This document shows positions 53,035 to 60,102 of a stretch of 64,000 bases of DNA, piece by piece; the first letter of the stretch is position 1, and each line of letters opens with the position of its first letter. This DNA is from Nocardia niigatensis NBRC 100131 (GTDB lineage Bacteria > Actinomycetota > Actinomycetes > Mycobacteriales > Mycobacteriaceae). The stretch is from assembly GCF_000308655.1 (NCBI RefSeq), contig NZ_BAGC01000003.1:62001-126000 (forward strand), read 5' to 3'. A program made the translations under genes and the position numbers. The notes beneath the pieces were generated by a model, which ran no database searches, was not told the origin of the DNA, and was given only the letters and a program-made list of their open reading frames with translations.

Positions 53035-53835
53035 TCAGCGGCGCCCGCGCAGCAACCGGTAGCTGAGCGCCCCCGCCGCCAGTGCGGCCACACCCACGGC
53101 GACCGTGGCCGCCACCGTGGTGGTGGTCGGCGCCGGGATCCGCGCCCACAGCGAAACCGGATTCGAGAAGGTCAGAATGGACCAGCCGCGGGTGGTGGCC
53201 TCACGCCGCAGTCCCCGATCCGGGTTCACCGCTGTCGGGTGGCCGACCACCTCGAGCATGGGGAGATCGGTGACCGAGTCCGAGTAGGCGTAGCAGCGCG
53301 ACAGGTCGTAATCGTATTGCGCCGCAAGGTTTTCGATCGCCTCTACTTTGCCCGGGCCGTAGCAGTAGAACTCGACTTCGCCCGCGTACCGGCCGTTTTC
53401 GATGACCATCCGGGTGGCGGCGAAGTGATCCGCGCCCAGCGCCGCCGCGATCGGGGCCACCACCTCCTCGCCGGAGGCGGAGATGATCACCACGTCGTGG
53501 CCTCGAATCCGATGGTCCGCAATGAGATCCGCGGCCTCGGCGTAGATGAGCGGGTCCACGATGTCGTGCAGGGTCTCGGCCACGATCGAGCGCACCTGGT
53601 CCACATCCCAGCCCGCGCACATCTTGGTGAGATGCTCGCGCATCCGCTCCATCTGGTCGTGATCGGCGCCCGAGAGCAGGAACAGGAAGTGCGCGTAGCT
53701 GCTCTCCAGCACGGCCCGCCGGCTGAGCAGGCCCTGGTCCAGGAACGGCTTGCTGAACACGAAGGCACTGGACCTGGCGATCACCGTCTTGTCGAGATCG
53801 AAGAAGGCGGCGACTCGTCCGCGTTCGGCTGTCAC
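53035..53835 (-). CDS. HAD-family phosphatase, SerB-like (Rv3661)
   Basis: 266 residues of the HAD superfamily IB group. The nucleophile motif is AAFFDLDKTVIARSSAF (Asp13, Asp15), motif II is VVIISASGEEVV, and motif III/IV is CYAYSDSVTDLPMLEVVGHP. A C-terminal membrane helix (VAATVAVGVAALAAGALSYRLL) anchors it. Members such as SerB2-like or inhibitory phosphatases act on phosphoserine or lipid phosphates; the substrate is unknown. GTG 53835 begins MTAERGRVAAFF. It sits beside the ssd-tad operon as in M. tuberculosis. Confidence 0.92.
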   Translation of the reverse strand: MTAERGRVAAFFDLDKTVIARSSAFVFSKPFLDQGLLSRRAVLESSYAHFLFLLSGADHDQMERMREHLTKMCAGWDVDQVRSIVAETLHDIVDPLIYAEAADLIADHRIRGHDVVIISASGEEVVAPIAAALGADHFAATRMVIENGRYAGEVEFYCYGPGKVEAIENLAAQYDYDLSRCYAYSDSVTDLPMLEVVGHPTAVNPDRGLRREATTRGWSILTFSNPVSLWARIPAPTTTTVAATVAVGVAALAAGALSYRLLRGRR

Positions 53836-54015
53836 GTGGTCCAGGATATGGTTCCGCGCCGAGCCATTTCATTCGGCTCGGTCACGGGCGTGGCGGGAGT
53901 CACCACGGGGCCCGGTCCATCCGGGTTTGCCAGGAGGAAGCGGAGCCGTCGTGGCGGGAAAAAGACTCGCCCGGCGGACTTGCAATCCGGCCGGGGCTTG
54001 GGTGTAGTATCGCAA

Positions 54016-54112
54016 TTACCTGGACATAGTCCAGGCGCGTTCAGCCCGACCCCCCGGGGCTGAACCCGACGGCCCCAGCCTCCTCCCCCCCCGGCTGGGG
54101 CCGTCCTCTATA
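54016..54112 (+). ncRNA. 6C small RNA (B11-type)
   Basis: Two adjacent stem-loops with C-rich loops define the 6C family: GTTCAGCCC/GGGCTGAAC (54039-54047 with 54057-54065), whose loop contains six C (54050-54055), and GACGGCCCCAGCC/GGCTGGGGCCGTC (54068-54080 with 54093-54105), whose loop contains eight C (54085-54092). A 5' hairpin CCTGGAC/GTCCAGG is at 54019-54035. A -10 TAGTAT at 54005-54010 predicts the start near 54016. In M. tuberculosis 6C (B11) lies in the same place between Rv3661 and Rv3660c and binds mRNAs through its C-loops. Confidence 0.87.
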
Positions 54113-54225
54113 GATGGACAGTTTTGGTCCATTCCCGTTCCCCGAGTTCTGCACAGGCCGCGTGTTATCCACACTCGCCGTGGAGGCGCTTTCGCCGCTC
54201 TTCCGATCGAGCGACGCTGACCTGC

Positions 54226-55671
54226 ATGAACTCCGATGCCGCCACTCCACCGGCCCTGTCACTGGTCGCCGACCCCCGCCTGCGCGACGAGATCCGCCGC
54301 ATCGCGGCCGCGGCCGATCGCCCGCTCGACGAACGGGTGCCGCCTCCGGGCCGCCACGCCTGGACCGCCGCGTCCGTGATCATCGTCGATACCGCGGCCG
54401 CACATAGCTGCGCGGCAGCCGCGTACCCCCGTCGCCCGGGAATTCTCCTGGTGACCGAGGGAGAGCCGGGTTTGCTCGACTGGCAGGCCGCCACCACGGC
54501 CGGCGCCGAACAGGTCCTGCCCCTGCCCACCGCGGCCGACGCTCTGATCGCCGCCTTCGCCGCGCACGACGGCCGCCGCCCCGGCGACGGCGCGGTCCTC
54601 GCGGTGGCCGGAGCGGGCGCGGGAGCAGGCGCCTCGGTGCTGGCCGCGGCCGTAGCCCTCACGGCCGCAGGGCGTTTCCGCGACCGCACCCTGCTGGTCG
54701 ACTGCGCGCCCTACGGCGGAGGGCTCGATCTGCTCCTCGGAATGGAGAAGACGCCCGGCCTGCGCTGGCCGGACCTGACCATCGAACATGGCCGCGTTTC
54801 CGCATCCGCGCTGCACGAGGCGCTGCCTGCCGCATCGGGGCTGGCGCTGCTCTCCTGCGGAAGAGGCGCTGCCGCAACCGAACTCGGCCCTCCCTGGCCG
54901 TCGGACCCGATCGCCCAGGCTCTCGGCGCTGCGGGCGGTGCTGATTCGCAAGCGAAGTCCGCATCACCGTTCCGGGCTGCCGCTGCCGAATCGGACGGAA
55001 AATCCACGCTCGCAACGGACTTCGACCGGCACCCGCCTTGTCTGGTCGACCGCGGCGTCGCCGTTTTCGCGCCGCGGGCGCTTTCGGGTACCACGGATGA
55101 TCATGCGGTCGAGCTGAGCCGAAGCGGGGGACCGGTGGCGGCCGCTCTCGCCCCGGCCGCGGTGCGAGCCGTCCTCGAGGGCGGGCGCGCGGCCGGTGAT
55201 CTCGTGGTCGCGGACCTGTCCAGCGATCATGGGCCGCACACCGACCAGGTCCTCGACGTGGCCGACCTCGTGGTTATGGTGACGCAGGCGCGTCTGCGCT
55301 CGATCGCCGCTGCCGAAACCGCCGCCGCCTACCTGACTGCGCGAAATCCGAACGTGCGCTTGATCGTCCGGGGTCCGGCGCCGGGTGGTCTCGGTCCGTC
55401 CGATATCGCCGAGGCGCTCACGCTGCCGCTGCTCACCGCGGTGCCGTCGCAGCCGGGCCTCACTGAGCGCCTGGAACGCGGCGGTCTGACCGTCCGTCGT
55501 CGCGGCCCGCTTCGAACCGCCGCCGAAACCGCCTTGACCGCACTGTTTTCCGAGAGTCCACGCCGCGGGCGTCCGGCGGGCGGCCCGGGTCCCTCGTGGT
55601 GGCGGATCGCCCGCGCGCACGGTTCGAACTGTGGTTCGGCATTGCCGGATTCGCTGGGAGCCCGGAAATGA
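54226..55671 (+). CDS. ssd: Ssd (septum-site-determining-like) protein of the tad operon
   Basis: 481 residues. The N-terminal receiver-like part (SLVADPRLRDEIRRIAAAADRP, then ASVIIVDTAAAHSCAA) is followed by a MinD/CpaE-like domain. The ATP-binding region reads VLAVAGAGAGAGASVLAAAVAL, without the Walker A Lys. A long insertion (about 245-300) is rich in Ala/Ser and looks unstructured, making the protein longer than M. tuberculosis Ssd (about 350 residues). It probably positions the pilus apparatus. ATG 54226 follows the 6C RNA by about 110 bp; the stop overlaps the next small gene. Confidence 0.88.
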   Translation: MNSDAATPPALSLVADPRLRDEIRRIAAAADRPLDERVPPPGRHAWTAASVIIVDTAAAHSCAAAAYPRRPGILLVTEGEPGLLDWQAATTAGAEQVLPLPTAADALIAAFAAHDGRRPGDGAVLAVAGAGAGAGASVLAAAVALTAAGRFRDRTLLVDCAPYGGGLDLLLGMEKTPGLRWPDLTIEHGRVSASALHEALPAASGLALLSCGRGAAATELGPPWPSDPIAQALGAAGGADSQAKSASPFRAAAAESDGKSTLATDFDRHPPCLVDRGVAVFAPRALSGTTDDHAVELSRSGGPVAAALAPAAVRAVLEGGRAAGDLVVADLSSDHGPHTDQVLDVADLVVMVTQARLRSIAAAETAAAYLTARNPNVRLIVRGPAPGGLGPSDIAEALTLPLLTAVPSQPGLTERLERGGLTVRRRGPLRTAAETALTALFSESPRRGRPAGGPGPSWWRIARAHGSNCGSALPDSLGARK

Positions 55672-55886
55672 CGGCGGCACAGGGCAACCGGTCGTTGCGG
55701 GCCTCCTGCGCCACGGTGCGGGCAGCGGCAGGGCTCCGCCTTCGGGATATGGCCCGATGTGCGGGATTCGCGAGCCGTCAGGCTGTGGAGCTCGTCCGGT
55801 TCGTCGAACGGGTCGGGTATCGCCTGATCGGGTTCGGGCCGGAATACCGCCGGCCGGCCGTGTGCCCCGAGGTGCGTGATGAGTGA
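55668..55886 (+). CDS. Small protein between ssd and tadA, unrecognised
   Basis: 72 residues. RASCATVRAAAGLRLRDMA and FASRQAVELVRFVERVGYR suggest a small helical, possibly helix-turn-helix, protein. The ATG overlaps the ssd stop (ATGA), and the stop lies inside the start of tadA, so translational coupling is possible on both sides. No family is recognised; the gene could be spurious. Confidence 0.42.
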   Translation: MTAAQGNRSLRASCATVRAAAGLRLRDMARCAGFASRQAVELVRFVERVGYRLIGFGPEYRRPAVCPEVRDE

Positions 55887-57075
55887 GCTGGTGACGTCCG
55901 AGCTGCTGGAGCGGGTGCGGGAACGGCTGGCGGAGGGGGCGGCGGATCCGGATCCGGCGCGGGTGGCGGCGGCCATTCGAGCGGAGGCGGGCGGGGTGCT
56001 CGCGGACACGGATCTGTTACGGGCCTTGCGCTTGCTGCAGACCGAGATGACCGGTGCGGGCGTGCTGGAACCGCTGCTGCACGACCCCGAGGTGGCCGAT
56101 GTGCTTGTCACCGCGCCGGATTCGGTGTGGGTGGACCGGGGGCGGGGCTTGCGGCGTACCGCGGTGCGGTTCCCGGACGAGGCGGCGGTGCGGCGGCTGG
56201 CACAGCGGCTCGCCTTGGCGGCCGGGCGGCGGCTGGATGACGCACAGCCATGGGTCGACGGCCGGCTGGCGGGAACCGGAGCGGCATCGGGGGATTCCTT
56301 CGGCGTCCGGTTGCACGCGGTGCTGTCGCCGATCGCGCACGGTGGCACCTGTCTGTCACTGCGCGTGCTGCGGCCCGCCACCCAGGGCCTGGATGCGCTG
56401 GCCGCGGCCGGCGCGGTGCCACCGGACGCGAAACTCCTGCTGGAGAGGATCATTCGGGCCCGGCTCGCCTTCCTGGTGGTCGGCGGCACCGGCGCCGGCA
56501 AGACGACCCTGTTGTCGGGCCTGCTGGCCAAGGTGGCCCCGGCGGAGCGGATCATCTGCGTCGAGGACGCCGCCGAGCTCGCGCCGCCGCATCCGCATGT
56601 GGTCCGCCTGGTCGCCCGGACCGCCAATGTCGAGGGCGCGGGCCAGGTCACCGTGCGCGACCTGGTGCGCCAGGCCCTCCGGATGCGCCCGGATCGCATT
56701 GTGGTGGGCGAGGTCCGGGGAGCCGAGGTCGTCGATCTGCTGACCGCGCTCAACACCGGCCATGACGGTGGGGCGGGGACCGTGCACGCCAACTCGCCCG
56801 GCGAGGTCCCGGCTCGGCTGGAGGCACTCGCGGCCCTGGGCGGTATGCCCGCGCCCGCCCTCCACAGTCAGCTGGCCGCCGCGATTCAAGTAGTCCTGCA
56901 CGTCCACCGCCGGCCCGACGGCCGTCGCGCTCTTCGCGAAATCGGTGTGGTCACCCCGGTGGACGGCCGTGTGCGCATCACTCCCGCCTGGACCGCCGAC
57001 AGCCGTCCCGCCCCGGCCGCCCCGCTCCTCACGAAGCTCCTCGACGAAAGGACTCCAGATGATTCCCGCGAGTGA
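55879..57075 (+). CDS. tadA: TadA secretion ATPase (CpaF type, Rv3659c-like)
   Basis: 398 residues of the type II/IV secretion ATPase family. N-terminal helical domain, then the core: Walker A VVGGTGAGKTTLL (about 202-210), Asp box ICVEDAAEL, Walker B RMRPDRIVVGEVRGAE, and His box NTGHDGGAGTVHANSP. It powers assembly of the Flp-type pilus with TadB/TadC. ATG 55879 has GAGG six bases upstream; the GTG directly before it is an alternative. Confidence 0.93.
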   Translation: MSELVTSELLERVRERLAEGAADPDPARVAAAIRAEAGGVLADTDLLRALRLLQTEMTGAGVLEPLLHDPEVADVLVTAPDSVWVDRGRGLRRTAVRFPDEAAVRRLAQRLALAAGRRLDDAQPWVDGRLAGTGAASGDSFGVRLHAVLSPIAHGGTCLSLRVLRPATQGLDALAAAGAVPPDAKLLLERIIRARLAFLVVGGTGAGKTTLLSGLLAKVAPAERIICVEDAAELAPPHPHVVRLVARTANVEGAGQVTVRDLVRQALRMRPDRIVVGEVRGAEVVDLLTALNTGHDGGAGTVHANSPGEVPARLEALAALGGMPAPALHSQLAAAIQVVLHVHRRPDGRRALREIGVVTPVDGRVRITPAWTADSRPAPAAPLLTKLLDERTPDDSRE

Positions 57076-57309
57076 AGACTGCCCCGGCTCGTGCGGTCGC
57101 CCTCGGCCCCGGTCGAATTCGCCGATCGCCGGCTCGACTCCACTCTCGGCCGCCGACTCTGATCGGCTGTGCCGCAATCCGTTCGGGGTGCGGGGCTCAC
57201 GGTTCCACCGATTGCCGCTGGGATGGCGCGCCACCTGCTGCCGAGAGCGCATCGCCGATTCCGCTGGGGCCGAGCAGGATCCGGGCACCGCACAGCCGGG
57301 AGGCGACTG

Positions 57310-58122
57310 ATGGGATCTGCCGTCGGAACCCACGCATTCGTACTGGCATGCCTCGCTTTGGCGCTGCTCATGGTGCCATCACCGATCGCTCACCGGCGCA
57401 TGAGGCACCTGTTCGCAGATCGCGAGCGCAAGCGAAAGACACTGCCCAGCTGGCTGATTCGTGCCACACCCTGGTCCGCGATACCGCTGATGCTCCTCAT
57501 CGGACCCGGTCCGGTGGTGGCCGCGGCGCTGGTGGCGTCGACCGTCCTGGTCCGAGGCCGCCGTGCCAGGCGGGAACGGCAGCGGGTCGCCGAGACCGCG
57601 CAATTGCTGGAAGGTTTGGAGGCGGTGATCGGGGAGCTGCGGGTCGGTGCGCATCCGAGCGACGCGGCGCGGGTCGCGGCCCTCGAGACCAACGGTGATG
57701 TGGCACGGGCCTTCGCGGTCAGCGCGGCGCGGAGCCGGTTGGGCGGGTCCGGTGCGGACGGCCTGCGGCGGCACCGCTCGGTGGTGGCACGGGAACTGGC
57801 ACGCGTGGCCGGGGCCTGGCGGGTGGCCGAACGTCACGGCCTCGCCCTGGCCGAGCTGCTGACGGCCGCACGTTCGGACCTGCTGGGCCGTAAGCGCTTC
57901 CGGGACCGCACTGCGGCGGCGCTCGCCGGGGCCCGGGCGACGGCCATGGTGCTGGCCCTGCTGCCCCTGCTCGGCCTCGGCCTGGGCGAACTGATGGGTG
58001 CGTCCCCGCTGCGCGTGCTGCTGCTGTCCTCGGCGGGCGCGGTGCTGCTTCCCCTGGGGTCCGCCCTGACCTGCGCCGGTCTGCTGTGGGCCGATGCCAT
58101 CACGGACAAGGTACTGCGATGA
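57310..58122 (+). CDS. tadB: TadB-like pilus membrane protein (Rv3658c-like)
   Basis: 270 residues; type II secretion F domain: two N-terminal helices (FVLACLALALLMVP and IPLMLLIGPGPVVAAALVAS), a long cytoplasmic part (AQLLEGLEAVIGELRVGAHPSDAARVAA) and two C-terminal helices. ATG 57310 has GGGAGG upstream. The 234 bp between the tadA stop and this ATG (57076-57309) hold no convincing gene, although the frame stays open from 57169; the spacer is unusual in an otherwise tightly overlapped operon. Confidence 0.87.
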   Translation: MGSAVGTHAFVLACLALALLMVPSPIAHRRMRHLFADRERKRKTLPSWLIRATPWSAIPLMLLIGPGPVVAAALVASTVLVRGRRARRERQRVAETAQLLEGLEAVIGELRVGAHPSDAARVAALETNGDVARAFAVSAARSRLGGSGADGLRRHRSVVARELARVAGAWRVAERHGLALAELLTAARSDLLGRKRFRDRTAAALAGARATAMVLALLPLLGLGLGELMGASPLRVLLLSSAGAVLLPLGSALTCAGLLWADAITDKVLR

Positions 58123-58730
58123 TCCTGTCCCTGGCCCCACCATCGGCTGCGGTGCTGGCGGCGGTCGCCGTGCTCATACTGCCGGGCCGGGCGGGCGCGG
58201 TCCGTCGGCTGCGTCGGCTGCGGGACTCGGCAGCCGGCGGCGCACCGGCGAGTTCGGCGGTCCGAACCGAACCGGATCCGCTCGGCGTCGCCTCCGCCCT
58301 CGATCTGCTCGCGGCGTGTCTGCGCGCCGGACTGCCCACCGCCTCCGCCGCCGGGGCGGTCGCGTCCGAGGCCACCGGGCCGCTGGCCTCGGCCCTGCGA
58401 CGGGTCGCCGACCTGCTCGCGCTGGGCGCCGATCCCGTCATCGCGTGGGAGCAGGCCACGGCCGGATCCGCCGACGACACGGTGACGGCGCTGGCGCGCC
58501 TGGCCCGGCGCTCGGCACGCTCCGGAACCGGATTGGCCACGGCCGTGGCCGAATTGGCGGAACGCCGCCGCGGTGAGCTCGAGGATGCGGCCGCCGCCCG
58601 GGCCGAGCGGGCCGGGGTGCTGATCGGCGGTCCGCTCGGCCTGTGCTTCCTGCCCGCCTTCCTGTGCCTGGGAATCGTCCCGGTGGTGATCGGCCTGGCG
58701 GGCCGGGTGCTGGAAGGCGGTCTGCTGTGA
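58119..58730 (+). CDS. tadC: TadC-like pilus membrane protein (Rv3657c-like)
   Basis: 203 residues; a shorter F-domain protein (LGVASALDLLAACLRAGLPTASAA and LARRSARSGTGLATAVAELAERRR) ending in helix LGLCFLPAFLCLGIVPVVIGLAG. Paired with TadB in the inner platform. Coupled to tadB by an ATGA overlap. Confidence 0.88.
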   Translation: MILSLAPPSAAVLAAVAVLILPGRAGAVRRLRRLRDSAAGGAPASSAVRTEPDPLGVASALDLLAACLRAGLPTASAAGAVASEATGPLASALRRVADLLALGADPVIAWEQATAGSADDTVTALARLARRSARSGTGLATAVAELAERRRGELEDAAAARAERAGVLIGGPLGLCFLPAFLCLGIVPVVIGLAGRVLEGGLL

Positions 58731-58808
58731 CCGCCGAGCCCGGCGCCCCCGAGGTTCACGACTGTGCCGGCGCGGATCCGCCGCGCCGGAGCGAGGGAAG
58801 GAGCGAGC

Positions 58809-59024
58809 ATGGGAACAACCGTCCGGAATCTGCTCTGGGAACTGCGGAAGCGGCTGCTGCACGCCGTCATCGCCGACCACGGCATGAGCACCGCCGAGTA
58901 CGCCATCGGCACGATCGCGGCGGCCGCCTTCGGGGCGGTGCTGTACACCGTCGTGACCGGCGACAGCATTGTGAGCGCCCTGAGCACGATCATCGACAAG
59001 GCGCTGAAGACTCCCGTCAAGTGA
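58809..59024 (+). CDS. Flp-pilin-like DUF4244 protein (Rv3656c-like)
   Basis: 71 residues. HGMSTAEYAIGTIAAAAFGAVLYTVVTG is a type IVb prepilin cleavage/helix motif (G-M-S-T-A-E-Y). It is therefore the probable major pilin. AAGGAG precedes the ATG. The stop overlaps the next GTG. Confidence 0.85.
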   Translation: MGTTVRNLLWELRKRLLHAVIADHGMSTAEYAIGTIAAAAFGAVLYTVVTGDSIVSALSTIIDKALKTPVK

Positions 59025-59374
59025 CGTATGACACACCATCTCTCCATGCCGACTCGGGCATGGCAACCGTGGAGACGGCCATAGCGCTGGCCGCCCTCGT
59101 CGCGGTGCTGGTCCTGGGCGTCGGGGCCCTGCTGGCGGTATCGGCGCAGGTGCGCTGTGTCGATGCCGCCCGCGAGGCCGCCCGTCTCGCCGCCCGTGGT
59201 GACCCCGACACCGGCGTCGCCACTGCCCGCCGGGTCGCGCCGCCGGGCGCGCGGGTCGTGGTCCGCTCCGAGGGCGACCTGGTGGTCGCCGAGGTGAGTG
59301 CCCGATCCACCCTGCTACCGGTCACCCTGCACGCGGCGGCGGTGGCAGCACGGGAGCCGGGTGAATCCCGATGA
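59021..59374 (+). CDS. TadE-like pilus protein (Rv3655c-like)
   Basis: 117 residues. SGMATVETAIALAALVAVLVLGVGALLAV is a TadE-type prepilin N-terminus with Glu at the conserved place; DAAREAARLAARGDP follows. Two Cys are absent, unlike some TadE. Exported minor pseudopilin. GTG overlaps the upstream stop. Confidence 0.85.
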   Translation: MTYDTPSLHADSGMATVETAIALAALVAVLVLGVGALLAVSAQVRCVDAAREAARLAARGDPDTGVATARRVAPPGARVVVRSEGDLVVAEVSARSTLLPVTLHAAAVAAREPGESR

Positions 59375-59748
59375 AACGGACCACCCTGGGCCGGGCCGAG
59401 AGTGAAACGGGCGGAGTGACGGTCACCGCGTGCCTCGCGTTGATCGGACTGCTCGCGGTGACTGTCCTGATCGCCCAGATCGGCGTCGCTGTGACGGCCC
59501 GTCACCAGGTGCAGGCCGCCGCGGATCTGAGTGCGCTGGCCGCGGCGGGCGCGCTGGACGGCGGTACGCCGGCCGCGTGCGGCCGGGCTGCGAAAGTCGC
59601 GGGCCGAATGAGCGCGCGGATCGCCGGATGCGCGGTGCTCGGATGGGACGTGACTGTGACAGTCGCCGGGCGGGTATCGCTGGGCCCGCTGGGGGAGCGG
59701 GAAGTGCGTGCCGCGGCGCGGGCAGGGCCGTCGGAAGAGCCGAGATAG
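59371..59748 (+). CDS. TadE/TadG-like membrane protein (Rv3654c-like)
   Basis: 125 residues. GGVTVTACLALIGLLAVTVLIAQIGVAV (membrane helix) then TARHQVQAAADLSALAAAGAL, the usual TadE/TadG signature; a pair of Cys (ACGRAAK and AGCAVLG) likely forms a disulfide. Last gene of the tad operon, overlapping the previous stop by four bases. Confidence 0.85.
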   Translation: MKRTTLGRAESETGGVTVTACLALIGLLAVTVLIAQIGVAVTARHQVQAAADLSALAAAGALDGGTPAACGRAAKVAGRMSARIAGCAVLGWDVTVTVAGRVSLGPLGEREVRAAARAGPSEEPR

Positions 59749-60102
59749 CGAGGCAATATCTCGTACTGAGCGGTTGGTTAGAAATGTGATGGCGCGGGCC
59801 ACATCGGTGGCCGATCAATGTCGAAATTCGATGAAAGCATTCGCGAATAGAGTCGGCGTCGATCGCATTCCAATTCGTGCCCGAAGACTCATTCGAATGA
59901 ATGCACAGGTAAATCCCGGAGCGGCATTATCGAAGGGAGCAATCCCTCAGTTAACAGGATTGCATCCCTTTTTAATCGACTCGGGGCTCCGGCGTGTCGC
60001 CGCCACCGCTCAGCATCCCGAATCCGCCCGATGGATCTGCCAGCTGACAACGCCGACCGGTTGGTCGTGCGGCGGTCCGATATCGCCGTGGCGACGGCCG
60101 TG
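59749..60102. other. AT-richer gap between the tad operon and the helicase
   Basis: 354 bp without a gene. 59800-59980 is clearly less GC-rich than its surroundings (CATTCGCGAATAG, CATTCGAATGAATG and TTTTTAATCGAC are visible) and holds no long open frame or hairpin. It could be foreign or a decayed pilus-end gene. Confidence 0.5.

Noticed and set aside
57072..57309. A gene in the tadA-tadB spacer
   Set aside because: The open frames there lack ribosome-binding sites and look Arg/Pro/Ser-random; the tadB start at 57310 has a good RBS.
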